Below, in pieces: positions 45,347 through 58,700 of a DNA stretch of 64,000 nucleotides. Where the stretch lies: contig OZ017795.1 in the NCBI GenBank assembly GCA_963969395.1, positions 38,731,063-38,795,062 on the forward strand, read 5' to 3'. Positions within the stretch are counted from its first letter, which is position 1. Every line of letters starts with the position of its first letter. A model generated the notes under the pieces. It was not told where the DNA came from, made no database searches, and worked only from the letters and a program-made list of their open reading frames with translations. Both the position numbers and the translations under genes were made by a program. The stretch is from Pseudoscleropodium purum. Its lineage: Eukaryota; Streptophyta; Bryopsida; Hypnales; Brachytheciaceae.

Positions 45347-46790
45347 CAGACAGGCATTCACATTCTACCTACAATTTCTTTTATATGAATATTGTAGTTG
45401 TCAAAAAATTTTAATTATGAAACTTAATCAAATTCAAAATAGATCTCAACTAACAAATAATTGAAATTTAGAGTCTATGCCTAGAACAGCACTTGTTCCA
45501 CAACAAGTCCAAATTTCATTCCAAATTTCTAATTCTTCAATTATTGTATTGATAGGAATTTTTTAATGTTTGAAGGTCATTGACGTTATCAAAACTTCCA
45601 AAAATGTGTAGATGCACTATAATGTGCAATTTAAAAATATTATTTAGGAATGACTTTCAAACAATTGAAAGTAATAAACTATGATTCATGGATCATATGC
45701 ATATGGTTGAATCTTTTTTTGGGCTAACCAATATTCTTTTGATTAAACATGAAAAAAAAATCTTTAAATTCTTTTGAAAAGAAATTGTAAATTGAACTTT
45801 ATGATTTTTACAAATTAAAACCTTTTTTGCAATGAGATTTCAATGTAAAGTTGTAATCGTAGTTAATTTCAAAGATTTATATGTGTAGTTATCAATGAAG
45901 TCATATTTGAATGGCCCTGTTTTGAATTGGAAAAAGAATTTTTTTGAGATGCACCCTTGATGAAATACTTGAATTGTTTGAATTACAAAAAAATATCTTT
46001 AAAATATGTGCTATATACATGTTAATAAAAGAATGCAATAATCTTAGAAATAATAGATGGACAGATTACACAATAGACAATAGAATGAAAAACATTCAAT
46101 CTAGATTTTTAAATGATCTAGGATTAAAGACTAGCATTGAAGACTTTTGAAAGTCAGTATAGATCAATGACCATGGTATAGGGTTCAAGGGACCTTCTAA
46201 AACTTTTAATTATTAGGTGCATGAATATGTAGGCCAAAAAAATTTAGATCTTTTAAGCATAGATTTATTAGATATGAAATTTTTTTAATTTACATTAATA
46301 AATTCACAATAATTTCAAATTTATATACTAAGATTTGACATTTTTCTATTGATAGAAGACATATAATTTTATCTCTAAGAAATAGATTTTTTTTATTCAT
46401 ATATAATTGCAGAATTGAAGTATAGTGTAAAAAGGATTTTGATAGTCAAGCAGTTATTGCTTCTTTTGAAGTGATAGTGTGAAACCATGTACATGCCTAG
46501 TAGTAAGGTAGTTAGGGAATAATTTTTGTACACATGGCATATAGCCATTGAACAAAAATCATTTCCAACTCCCTACATTGAAACACTTAATCTCTTAATT
46601 CACTTCCTTCCTCCTCAATTGCTTTCTTCGCGCAACAAACCCTAAATTACATTGAAAAATTCAATTTTTCATTTTTTTCATTTCATGTTAAACGTTTACA
46701 TTCAATTCTAATCCCTAATCTCTTCAACATTTTTTCTTCAATCTCATGCTACTAAAATTTGTCTTTTTCATGTTGCTAAAATACTCTCAA
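43151..46790. repeat. AT-rich repeats; copies related to 47.7-48.9 and 50.2 kb
   Basis: No gene seen. 44.3-45.5 kb matches 47.8-48.9 kb in diverged form (CATACTAAATA... and TAATTGAAATTTAG...ACAAGTCCAAAT). 45.6-45.85 kb matches 50.1-50.3 kb (CTTTCAAACAATTGAAAGTAATA). A (TA)n(GA)n microsatellite lies at about 45307-45348. Confidence 0.5.
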
Positions 46791-46791
46791 A

Positions 46792-47217
46792 TTAATTAAT
46801 TTGAATTCCTTCTTTAAAACAAATTAATTTGAATTTATTCTTGAAAATGAATTAAATTGAATTTGTTCTCTCAATAAAATTAATTTGAATTCATTCTTTC
46901 AAATGAATTCATTTGAATCCTTTCTATGAGATGAATTAATTTAAATCCATTCTATGAAATGAGTTAAATTGAATTGATTCTTTGAAATGAATTAATTTGA
47001 ATTTGTTCTATGAAATGATTTCATTTGAATTCATTCTATAAAATGTATTAATTTGAATCCTTTCTATAAAATGAATTAATTTAAATCCATTTTATGAAAT
47101 GAATTAATTTGAATTCATTCTTTGAAATGAATTAATTTGAATTTGTTCTATGAAATGAATTAAATGGAATTCATTCTCTTAAATGAATTAATTTAAATAT
47201 GTTTTATAAAATGAATT
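46792..47217. repeat. 28-bp minisatellite with higher-order pattern
   Basis: About 15 units of 28 bp on the plan TTGAATTCATTCTTTGAAAT followed by GAATTAAT. Variant units recur in the same order: one with CCTTTCTAT, one with CCATTCTAT, one with CATTCTTTG, one with TGTTCTATG, then one with CATTCT. The order repeats after five units (140 bp). Confidence 0.75.
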
Positions 47218-47909
47218 GTACAAAATTTTAATTAAATCCTTCAATAAATTTAGTTTCAATTAACTCTCTACAACCAATTACATTTTTTAAAGTCAATCAT
47301 AATACATAAGTTATAAATCAACAAAATTAATTAATTTGAATATTTGATTTACATGTTACATGTTTATATGAAGAAGCATAAACAAAGTCCTATCATCACT
47401 ACCGCATCCATATATTACACGACCAAATTGCACCATTGTTGATTTTCCAAAAGGAATTTTTTTTTTTTTTTTCTTTAATCATGTGATTAGTGCAATTTCA
47501 ACGACTTTTTTTTTCTTAATTCACATCTTATGGTAGTAGAGGGTAATCTTAGTTTTTTTAATCTCATCTAATGGTTGCTATTTTTTCACTTTGGAGGATG
47601 GGATAAAAATAGGTTGCCTGACAATTCTCAAGAGATAGTGTGAAAAGGATTTTAAAGTCATTCACTCTATAAGCCCCCATTTTGCAACTCTTCAAAAATG
47701 AATCTTTTTATATGTATTTTTCAAATATCTAATTACATGTTTTTTATAATTCAAAAAATTCTAGAGTTTTTTGAGGAAAATTGAAATTATTATGAATTCA
47801 TGATTATGTACTAAAGAAAGCTCATACTAAATACAAAATATGCTTAAAAAATTTTAAATTTTCTTTACATGTGTATATTCACTGTAAGAACCTCATATTT
47901 CAAATGACA

Positions 47910-48044
47910 AATTTTAGGTGACATTGAATGTTACAACACATGTTTTTATTTCAACAATGATGTCCAATGTAACATCTTGATATTACGTTAGATGTTATGG
48001 TCAATAAAAAAAAAACATTTTGTCATTCAATGTCACCTAAAATT
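47910..48044. repeat. Inverted-repeat element, 135 bp
   Basis: Perfect 21-bp arms (47910-47930 and 48024-48044), AATTTTAGGTGACATTGAATG and its complement, around a 93-bp centre that includes a second weak inverted pair (GATGT...TAACATC). It is MITE-like; the target duplication is unclear. Confidence 0.6.
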
Positions 48045-48929
48045 AGTCAACTTAAACATAAAAATTCTCTAGTTTCTTACAATGATTTTAGTATAGAAAC
48101 TTAAGGTGCAAATGAATTAACCATATTGTTTTGATATTAGAAAATCAAGACTTTATAGATACAGACTTGTTCAAATTGCAATTCACTCATTGGGCTCAAA
48201 TTTATAAAATATTTTTTTTACTAAAATTCAAATCATGAGAAAAGAGCCCAAGTTATCAAAAATTTACTATACTATTGGTGATCTATGGATTTTTCATTTT
48301 CTTATATAAGAGAGTCAAAATAGATCACAAAGAAGGAAAATTCAAAACCATTCATTGAAAACAAGTTCAAACAACTCTTGCAAAAGAAATTGAATGAAAT
48401 ATTGTTTTTTTACATTCTAAAGGCCATTTTAAAATCATTAAAGGATACTAAGGGTGCTAGAATGTACGCATGAAAATGCGAGCATGTGAGAGTTAAGCAT
48501 ATATGTAGTTAAGTGGATATACTACCATAGATAGTGCTTATAATATAAACACCTATATGGATACCTATACTATAATTACACTATAATCATGAAAGGTTTC
48601 TTAAATGAAGTATTTTTTATTTGAATATGACCTATACATATATGTGAATAAAATTCACTCCAAATTTGTTCAAAAGGCATAAATTTACATTATGGAATCC
48701 AACAGACAAATAAATCTCATTCCACTCATAATCTATATTATATAAATATTGCACTTATAGAAAAATTGACTTTAACTAAGAAATTGAATTAATTTTTTAT
48801 TTCTCTTAATCTGATTATAAATAATTAAAATTTAGCATTTATTTCTACAACATGTCCAAATATCATTCAAAATTTATAATTCCTCTATTATTTAGATGAG
48901 TTCTTAATCCCTAAAGGACCAAATTGAGT

Positions 48930-50110
48930 TTCTTGGTTGTATAGAAATTTTGGGTAGGCCATTGTGACCAAAAATTTGCATATTTTAGGCTGAAATTTTA
49001 GTAGAAGGTGTAGATGAGGAATATCTTTCATATGCAACAAATTTCATGACATTTGGAAATAAGAGTCAAAAGTTATAGCCTAATAATTATATTACTTTTT
49101 TTTTTGTAACTGAGCACTTTGAGCAAATTAGAAAAAATCACTTTTTTCAAAAACCAAAATTTAAAATTGGTTTTCTAGAATTATATATACAAGGAAATTC
49201 TTGAATCATTCCATTTTGATCAATAAGTCAAAAGTTATGAGGATTTTTTGTTTGCAAGTAGTTATGGATTCCCTATTCTAAAATAAACTTTAAAATCCTA
49301 TATCTTATCCAATTTTCAATATTTTTGAAAAAAAATAAATTCCTAGCATTAGAAGAGTTTTGGGGAGTTTTCGGGCCTGTTCCCTTGCAGTTGTTCCCTG
49401 TAGCAAGGAGAACAACTCGCTGTCAGAATTTTCTTTTTCATAATAAATAAATAAATTTTAGTCTCCAAATGCAAAAAGAATAAAATAAAATTTGGTCAAT
49501 GATGTGGTAGGGTCTCGGCCACATCAGATCGCTGCGCCGAACCTATTTCTTGCGTTTATAGGTTGTGATAAATCGGAAGCATTTAGAGGCCCCAAAAATC
49601 TTCTAATGCATATAAATTGTTTATTACAACATTTCAACCACTAGAATTGACATTTTTCAATTCCATATTTCAATTCTTAATAAGTAGTATTTGGAATCAT
49701 TCTCTATTACTATCTACTTACTATTTTTTTCCTATATGTTGTATAATTCCAAATGATCTGAAAATTTTCAAGCATGTGGCCAACTTGTCTAAGAAAATTA
49801 ATCTAAAGAAGCACCATCATTTTGGTCATTCATTCATAGAAAAGTGAGCTTGTGAAGTGCAATTGCCCGATTTTCCTCAAGGTTGAAAAAATGTTTTTGG
49901 TGAATTTGAATATTGATATCTCATGATCCACATGGTAAAATTCTCTGAAATTTTTACCACATGTTTTTGATACTACATAATCCAAGATCCTACAGTTACA
50001 TATGTCAAAAAAAAGTTTTTTTCAAAAATTTAATACTTATATTAAAAATGGCAGTTTTTTAGCATTTTTGGTGAAAACATAGTCATGGGACTTTAGAGGT
50101 AGAGGTCATC
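48930..50110 (+). repeat. Dispersed repeat, plus-orientation copy
   Basis: Shares ordered blocks with 30.7-31.7 kb and, inverted, with 53.05-54.0 kb: a TCAATAAGTCAAAAGTTATGAG block, then CCAAATGATCTGAAAATTTT, then a TTTTTGGTGAAAACATAGTC end. It has no coding frame. Confidence 0.6.
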
Positions 50111-50560
50111 CAAACTTCAAAAAATGTATTGATGTTTTACAATGAGCAACATTGAAGAATAGTTTAGCAATGGCTTTCAAAACAATTGAAAGTAATAGAC
50201 TATGATTTATAGATCATGTGGACATAGTTGTACTGACCAATATTTATTAATTAAATGTAAAATCAAGATAACTAAAATTCTTCTAGAAAGCAATTGTGAA
50301 TTGAATACTATAATTGGCTATTAAAGTTTCCTCTAAAAAATTCTAAAAAAGGATGCCAAATATTTTAGAAATTTCTTTTGCAATATTTTTTATGGACAAA
50401 AAAAAATTCTAAAATATTGGTAGAATATCCCTAATTTTTGGCAAATTAAATAATTATTTGACAGAGAGTGCCAATCATGATAGCTATTTATCTTCAAGAA
50501 ATTAGACTATATCAAAAAATTATTGATTTCTTGACTTAGTCATGGCAGTTGGCTACCACA
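50111..50560 (+). repeat. Dispersed repeat, copy with empty MITE site
   Basis: 50229-50545 matches 4808-5081 plus 5304-5325. At about 50525 the sequence reads ATTATTGATTTCTTGACTT without interruption, where the 5-kb copy carries the 222-bp CACTA-type MITE. Confidence 0.65.
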
Positions 50561-50821
50561 AGCCTCCCACAAATTTCCATACGCCAAATGGTTACAATAC
50601 CCAAAAGAGGCACTGAGCCTTGTGTGTGCCACCCCGTGCAACTTGAATTGTTGATTATTTTAAGAAAAAATTAAAACCCCTCCAGCTGTCATTGATCTAA
50701 TGTTATAAATACATCGTGAATGTTAGTGAATGTGGTCCGTCGATTCTCCTAAAAAAATCGTCAATGGAGCACTGTATGCCTTTGATCTGGACCCAAATGT
50801 GGATCTAAATACGGGATCCAA

Positions 50822-50965
50822 ATACTACATGATATGTAGATATTATATGATATACATATATTATATGATATACATATATTATATGATATACATATATTAT
50901 ATGGTATACATATATTATATGGTATACAAATACTATATGGGATACAAATATTGTACTGGATATAG
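50822..50965. repeat. 18-bp tandem repeat
   Basis: About eight units of the form ATTATATGATATACATAT, with progressive changes to GGTATACAAAT at the right end. The 97-codon ORF crossing it gains a six-residue Tyr/Ile repeat that is only a product of this repeat. Confidence 0.8.
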
Positions 50966-51081
50966 TATGGATATAATTACAAAGTGGAGGGATGGGGTGG
51001 GTTCTAAACAAAAATTAAATTAATTTTTAATTAACTTCATACCCCAAGGGATTTAATAATGAATAATCGGATTTTGAGCTC

Positions 51082-51103
51082 ATTGTGACAATTTTGTCAC
51101 AAT
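51082..51103. repeat. 22-bp palindrome
   Basis: ATTGTGACAA, TT, TTGTCACAAT is a perfect palindrome with a two-base centre. It is too short to assign. Confidence 0.5.
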
Positions 51104-53049
51104 GACAATGAACTCAAAAGAGGCAATTACTGCCTCATATTATAGTGGTCACTATCAATTTTGGTCCTATGCATGAGGTGGTTGTAATGAGGATGTGGAC
51201 AACCTCGTATTTGCTTCCACTAGTACTAAAATCAATAACAAAACTCAAAGCCCTTTGATTGATTCAATTTCCTTCTAATGATTGCCAAAAAAAAGCCACC
51301 AAATCTAAGTTTAATCAATTGTATCCTAAATTCAAAGTATAATTGGTCAATTCAATTTTTATGAGACATATTCGATGTGTAAAGGTGGAACAATAAAGTT
51401 TATTTGTATTTTTGTTGGTAGAGTGACATATACCATGAAATGTGATTGTCAAAAAATCATCTATTTCAAACCATGATCCATTCATCATTATCTACTATAG
51501 GATCCAATGGTTTGGACTAGCATTTCCTCCCATATTTCCTACCAAATTTATATATATATTTCAAATATCACACTTGTTAGATGCTAAGAATAAAAAATAA
51601 TTTTAGAGATTTTTTTTGCCTACTATTACTATTATTGTTATTATTATTATTATTAAACAAATTTCAAAAAAAAAAAAATCTATTCTTAAAAACATTTTTT
51701 TGTTGACCTTCACCACAGGATGCCAATACATATTTTTCCTTTTATTTTAATATAAACTATAAAGCCATAAAAGATATCAACTCCAAAACAAATTTGTAGG
51801 CAAAATCCTATTTTCCACCAAGTGAGTATTTATCTATTTACTATTAGTAAGTTGTCATGATCCTTGTGACAACCTTCAAACCTTGATGGATGAATGCATC
51901 GATAAATGAAAGAATTTATGATGATTGTGTCATGACTTTATGTCATGACCTTTGATGGATAAATGCATTTATGAATTGTAAAATAATTCATGAGGAAATG
52001 TGCACTAGTGGATAAGTAGAGATTGCTTAAAGATAGAGGTTTTCAAATGGTAGATTTGTGCATTGGAGTTAGATAACTTCAATTGGATGACAAGGGCATT
52101 GGGATAAATATCTACATTACTACATATGATGAATTTATGCAATGAAATTGACGACTACACTTAGATGACTAGTGCATTGGAGTTAGACAACTACCAAACA
52201 AAGATAAGTATATAGAACTTGGAGTTAGATAACTCCAAGCAGAAGATTAAGATATTGATAAGAGATGATTTAGATAAGATGTGATAAAATATGATTAGAG
52301 ATGTATAACTAGGACTTTTATTTAGTGGATGGTTCTAAATACAATAAATAGAACCAAGGATAGAAAGTTAAAAGTAGAAAGAAGTCTTAGTCTATCTAAA
52401 GGACTAATAGTCTTTATTTGATAGTCTCTATTATATAAGACAGAGCTTGGGGGTGAAGAGATTCTCTTTGGAAATGGATCCTTATCTATGGTTGGGTGGT
52501 TTGAGTTCCTTATGAAAACATTTATGTTTATAAGTATATTTTGTTTTTTTGATTGGAGTCCATTGTTAAAGGTTTGTAACATAAGTGGAAAATATTAAGG
52601 TTATTGAAGCCTTGAAGGTGTTTAGAACAACCATTTTTTAGCAAATTTTTGGCAAATATCATTTTTGTAAGTACTAGCTACTTTAAAACTAAGAAAAAAA
52701 AAGGATAGATTAAAAATAAATGAAATCATCACATTCTTCTCTAAAAAAATTAGATTTTTCCAATATTTACATGAAATCTATTTCTAATAGATAAAATTTT
52801 GGATGATAATAAACATTTAGTTGATTCTATTTGTTTTCAATTTCCTTATTTCCATTCATTCTACAAGGCAAGTCATTCTCTCAACAATGATAACAAACAA
52901 AATCACTTGCTCTACAAATATAAATGTGTAACTATAATAAATTAAAATAGATTTTGTTGCAATGCAATTGAACCAAAAATGTTTCACCAACCTATAGGTT
53001 TTCATTTAGAAGCTTTAGAAGTATTCTTAGTAAAGTACAATAAGATTAA
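51104..53049. other. Intergenic, AT-rich
   Basis: No gene seen. 51.85-52.25 kb repeats short words (GTGCATTGGAGTTAGA-AACT, GATGGATAAATGCAT) two to three times. A TTATTATTATTA run is near 51640. Confidence 0.35.
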
Positions 53050-54000
53050 CCTCTAGAGATCGGAGACTATGTTTTTACCAAAAACACTTCAAAACTGCCA
53101 TTTTTAATACAAGCACCAATTTTAAAATGAAAAGAATTTTTGGACACATGTAACCATAGGATCTTGTAGTAATTTTATTTGAGAATATGTGAAAAAAATT
53201 TCAGAAATTTTCACCGTGTAGATTGCAAGATAATAGCATTTGATGTGACAAGTTTCCTTTTTTTGGCCCTGCAAAAATCCGGGCAGCTGCACTTCACAAA
53301 GTCACATTTATATGAAAAAATGTCCCAAATGGTAGTTACTCTTTGAATTCATTTTTCAAGTCAAGTTGTATACATGCTTGAAAAATTTCAAATCATTTGG
53401 AATCATACAACATATAGGAAAAAAATAGTAAGTAGAAAGGAGTAGAGAATGATTTAAAATACTAAATTGTTAACAATTTATTTATGGAATTGAAAAATGT
53501 CAATCCCAATGGTTGTAATGTTGTAATAAACAATATACACCCAATATTTTTATTTTTTTCCAAAAATAATGAAAATTGAGTTAAATAAAGGACTTCAAAG
53601 TTTATTTTAGAGTAAGGATTCTATAACAACCCACAAAACTCCCACAAACTAATTTTCCTCATAACTTTTGACTCATTGATCAAAATGGAATGTTTCAAAG
53701 CTTTCTAAGTATATAAAAATCATAAGAACAAATTTCAAATTTTAATTTTAAAAAAAATGATTTTTAAAGAAGTTTTTTTTGCTGCCCAGGCTGCCCATTG
53801 AGCAATGAAAAGTACATATCATACAATAACTTTTTAACCATGAAGTCAAAAGTTATGAAAATTGTTGGGCCTTAAAGCTACTCCTCGGGCACATGTTGTG
53901 TTAAAATTTCAGCACAAATAAATAAAAACTCCATTTAGAGTGAGCTACCCAAAATTTCTATGTTGCCAAAAAATGCAGTTTGGAAGTTTAGGGGTTAATT
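53050..54000 (-). repeat. Dispersed repeat, inverted copy
   Basis: The reverse complement matches 48.93-50.11 kb block by block, including CCAAATGATTTGAAATTTTT and TGATCAATGAGTCAAAAGTT. The two copies form a large diverged inverted repeat about 3 kb apart. Confidence 0.6.
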
Positions 54001-55793
54001 GAACTAATGAAAAATTTGATAGTTGAACTTGTAGTATATGAAATTGTGACGTAATGTGTATTTAATATAGTAGATTAGAATAAATTCTGTTGCAATGCAA
54101 TATTTCATCAAATATTCATCAATCCACTGGATTCCAGTGTGGAATTATAAGGATTTCATTAGGATAATAAGAATGAAAGGCTGAAAAATTTAGAAGAAAA
54201 TGTGATAGATGAACTTGTAACATTATTTGCTTTCAATATAAATCTATTCTATTAAGTGCAAAGTGTTGTATTCGGATCCAATATTCATTCATTTGTTCTT
54301 ATTAAACCTAATGATTTCCCATCAACTTTTTCAAGCCTTCATGAAACTTTTTGGTGACACTGCAATTGGATTCGCTTTAATAGAATAATAGGTGCAGGTG
54401 TGATGGTCATTTTTAGCGTGCAACGGTGCAGATGCGCCGATGCGTGGGCTGTACTAACACCGCCAGCGCACCCTCCCCGCGGATCAAACCTCATGGGAGG
54501 GAAAAAGACTCGTATCTCCGCGCTCCGCGCTCATCCAACGCATCTGCAGCCTTGCCGCTCCCAAGCAGACGCGAATTCAATTGTCCCATCAATTCCTCGC
54601 ATTACCGCCGTCGTCCTCACCTCACGAGCTTTCCAACGCTCTTCGTCTCCCCCGATTTGGTGCCGATTACAGGCCGAGAACACATTCAAAGTACTCTAGA
54701 ACAAACTGACCTTCACTTGTCAAAACAATCATCTGAGTAAGCATCGTCTTGGGAATCCAGTATTGTGGAGATTGCTTGCATTGCGTTGCATTGCATTCGA
54801 CCAATTTCATTAGAGTCCTGTGTGTCGATCCATGAGCTTCGGAATGCCGGATGCCGCCGATACTCTGTTTTCGTAGCATCCGATTCGGAGAGGTTGAATG
54901 TTTTGATGACATCACGATGAAATCCCTTTCGAAAACGGATTGTGAGATTTTTCTCATAAATCTTGTGTGCTGTGAGCGTAATTTTCTGACGTTTCCTGGG
55001 GTTTTGTGACGTTTGATATGTTACTTTTAAGTATTAAGTTACACCGAGGGCCGGCTATGAGGACGCTGTCTGTACTGCACGGCTCCTGCAGTGGTGATGA
55101 CTTGGTCTGTTTAGGGCCCACTGACACTGGTCTCCAGAAGTCGGCTCATGACGAATTCCTGCACTTCTGTTGAAATCCTCCAGGTCGCATCATAGCTTGC
55201 CAGAGCATCAATCCTCCCTCACCACGAACCTTTCGACCAAGTTGTGGACCCCTGGCCTCTTACTTGGCTCTCCCTCAGATGCTGGAGTGAGAGACGGAAC
55301 TCTGATTTTGCAGGAGAATATCTTTTTTTCTTCCGTCGTGGTGGACCTCATCCTCCTGGTCATCGAATGCTCAACGCTCGTGTTGGACTTAGTTAGTCTT
55401 CCCGTTAGTCTTCCCCTAACTTAGTCTCCAGCGCTTTGAAGATCACGTAGATGTATGTTTTTCACTTCCCTTCACATTGTCAGCAAGCTGAAGCAATCTC
55501 TGCCGATCAGGCTTACAAAAGCACACAAGTTAGGATTGCAAACCCGATCGGAAGAGATCGGTTCCTGTTTATTTTTCGATTTTTAGGAAGATCCATCACG
55601 GGATTCATTCTGCGTGACAGATTTTCGTTTCCCGTTCGATAGATTGGCTTGAAAACAAGAAACCTAGGACTACGAAGATCTGTGGAGATTTAGGAAGGAG
55701 CCGGTGTCCGTGAGAGAGTTGGCATGTTGCTGCTAGAGGAGTGAAGTGTTGGCAAGCTTGCGGAGCTTGAGTGAGTTGCCCCATTTTGTGGAG
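54001..55793. other. Upstream region of the SCAB gene
   Basis: From 54.4 kb the composition becomes clearly GC-richer up to the SCAB start. This stretch probably holds the promoter and 5' untranslated leader, perhaps with a leader intron. No TATA box or transcription start is identified. ORFs at 54400-54740 and 55170-55424 have no protein-like features. Confidence 0.35.
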
Positions 55794-58700
55794 ATGAAGG
55801 GCGTCACGGCGGACGTGAGCTACAATCGGAGCTTGCAGGAGAGCCATGAAGAAGGGGTGGCAACAGCAAGGGAGCTTCTGGGGAAAGAATCGGCGGATTT
55901 GTGGGGAAGGGCGAAGCGGTTGACAGTACGGGATTTGGCTAACAAGTTCGAGTCGGGGCAAGCTATTGCTAACGCCGCTGCTGCCATTCTGGCGCAAGAG
56001 GTAATATAGAAACAGGTCCTTGGGAATCAGCTCCTCCTAGAAGCTTTAATTTCGAAAATATTTCAGCAGCAAAGCTATGTGTGCGCCAGAGCTATATGTG
56101 CTTCAAAACTATATGTGCTCGATTCTCTACACTTTTAAAGAACTAGATAAATTGAAAGTAGATCGGCATGTTTATCTCACAACGAGGCTCTGCTTTTATG
56201 TTGCTGGACTTAACCTTTTGAGTGGATCCTGTTTATTCTTGCTTCTGTAAGGGACTTAAAAGAAAGGACGTCAAAATGTTGAAAGAGAACAAGATTATGA
56301 GATATCCAATGCTTGTTTACTTCCTCTACAGAATTGGACTCTGAATGTGATGGAATTGAGATTGTTATAATACTGGACTCGTCACCGTACAGTATCCTAT
56401 TGTCTGGTTATGGAAATGCTATGATTTGACTTGGTTCGTGTGTTTTCGGTTATAAAATTTTCTGATTGTGTGGATCTATTTGTTTGTGTGCAGCGAAGGG
56501 CAATAGAAGTGGCTCTGCTGGACAAACCCGCACTCATGAAAAAGCTGCGTGGGTTGCTTGGTGACCTTTCAGGTCGCGTTGCGGGGCGGAACAAAGATGA
56601 TGTCTCCGAGGCTCTCATCACAGTATGTTCTTTACTCTGGTTTGAATTCTTGTCTGAAAATTTTAAAATTTTGGACTTGGAAGTGGAAGTTCTTCTAGTA
56701 AACCCTTCTTTTGTAGCATATCATCTCATGACCTGGATATGCAGTTGATTAGCGACAGCATTTATTTCAATTACACATACGATGGTAATGCACTTGGTGT
56801 TGGATAAGACAGCAATGCGTTTTTACTTTTGGCTACCGAAAGTAGGTTTCTCCCGCTTCCTTAAGAGATGGCACCTGCTTTTGGTAGCCAGAAGAAACCT
56901 GTGATACTTGAACATCTTTACATTGCCCTTTTTTGGATTGTTTCTCAGTGAATTGCGTCCCTGTTGAGTCATTTTAGATGCCCTTCTTTATAATGGAAGT
57001 TGTAAACGCATCTATTAGCTCTAAAAGAACTGTATGTGAGCTGGTTTCAGTTGGAAGCAGTGGAAGCTCACTGGACACAACGGGAGATGGAGATGATCCA
57101 GGAAAGGGAAGAGTCAAGGAAGCTGGCTGACCTTTTCCAGAAGGTTGCGTTACTTCTCCAATTGCTCGCTTTCTGCAATATTCTGTCCAATGGTGGCAAG
57201 CATCTTTGAGAATCAGAAATGAAATAATTATGGATATTAATCCTCACAAAGTTAATATAAATAAAGTGATTGGTTGATAGAATTGATATAACATGGTCTC
57301 CAAATAAAACCAATGGCCTGTTGTGAACCAATGCTATGTCATTATCAATGATAACTTCAGTACCACTTCAAACTCAATGAAAACTTGTCCTCATCATGGC
57401 AGTGAGTATTTCGTAGGGATTCTGCTACAGAATTTGTGTGTTCTTGTTCGGGGTTATTCATTTCATATCCTAAGTATTACTTCCCGGTCAACCGAAGGGA
57501 AGTCTCTAAGCAGTCAGTTCTTCTCTAGTTCCTTGTAACGTCTCTATGTTGGTCAGGCTTCGGAGGATGCAAAGATCATCATCGAGAAGGAACGGCAAGA
57601 AGCCCAGGCTGAGATCGAAGCTGCTCGGCTCACAGCGCTTCGTTGTCAACAAGCGTTGGAAGAGCAGGCTCACACTCTGAGTCAAGCCGAGCAAGAGGTA
57701 GGAACCCCCCTGAGATTGATCGCCACTCTGCTTTTATTATTCCTTCGATCCAATTACGGTAGACGATGCCCTATCCATCGCTTTTGAGGATTTTAACCTC
57801 TCCATACGTAATGGATGATTTCTTTTGCAATCTTTCGAGTGAGGTTTTAGACTACTATTGATGGGACAGTAGACAACCTTATTTCTATCTCTGGCCATAA
57901 AGATTTAGCCAAGTCATGGTCACTGGCGACTTGAATCGGAAGTGTATTGGATTATTTGAGTTCCTTTTGGTAATGAAGGTGAGTATACCGGTGTCTTGCA
58001 GTGGTTCAGATAAGGTAGAAGATACTCAAACCAGGTGATGGTGTTTGTAGGAGCTGATGGAGCTGAGGATTGACGTTAAAGAAGCCCGCAGAATATCAAT
58101 GCTGCACGCCCCCAGTAAAGTCATGGACATGGAATTCGAGATTTCAGGGCTACGGCAGCAGCTTACGGAGAAAACTCTGGAGGTTCTGCTTCTCCGAAGG
58201 AAGGTAATGCCATGAAACTATACCAGGACTAGCTAGGGATGGCAGTTCATGATAAAGCTTTTAATCCCTAGAGCAACAAGGATTCATGGTTTGAAACCAA
58301 AAAATCTAAGTGATCTTATATTGTGAAAATAATAGAATTCAGATGGGGCCAAATTGTACATCACAGTAAACATTCAGCATACGTTGGTCACAAATTTGAT
58401 ATATTAACTTTGAATGTTGCTTGCAATCGATGGTTTCCACTTTTCTGTACATAGTCCAGGTCCTGATGATGCTTGCTACTGGATGATAGGTGGATGCTTT
58501 GATGTCGAACTCAGAAGTTCCACCTGCATTTGAGTTTCAAGGCGAGGAGCGTCTGGGGTCTTCCTTGATTATTGTTCCAACTGAGGCACTGTCACCAGAG
58601 CTGGAGAACTGCAAACTCCAGTGGTTCCGTGTCCATGGAGCAAAGGCTGAAACCATCATAGGTAAAGAGCTGGTGTTGATCTGGAATGAGAGTGTCATTA

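Noticed and set aside
45307..45348. (TA)n(GA)n tract as a regulatory site
   Set aside because: A plain microsatellite; nothing nearby to regulate.
50730..51023. 97-codon ORF with Tyr/Ile repeats
   Set aside because: It is generated by the 18-bp tandem repeat; there is no sign of a gene around it.
54400..54740. Two overlapping ORFs of about 100 codons
   Set aside because: No motif, no clear start context; more likely leader or promoter of the SCAB gene.
55746..55793. SCAB start at the upstream GTG
   Set aside because: Plant nuclear genes start at ATG; the ATG at 55794 follows in the same frame and suits the family.
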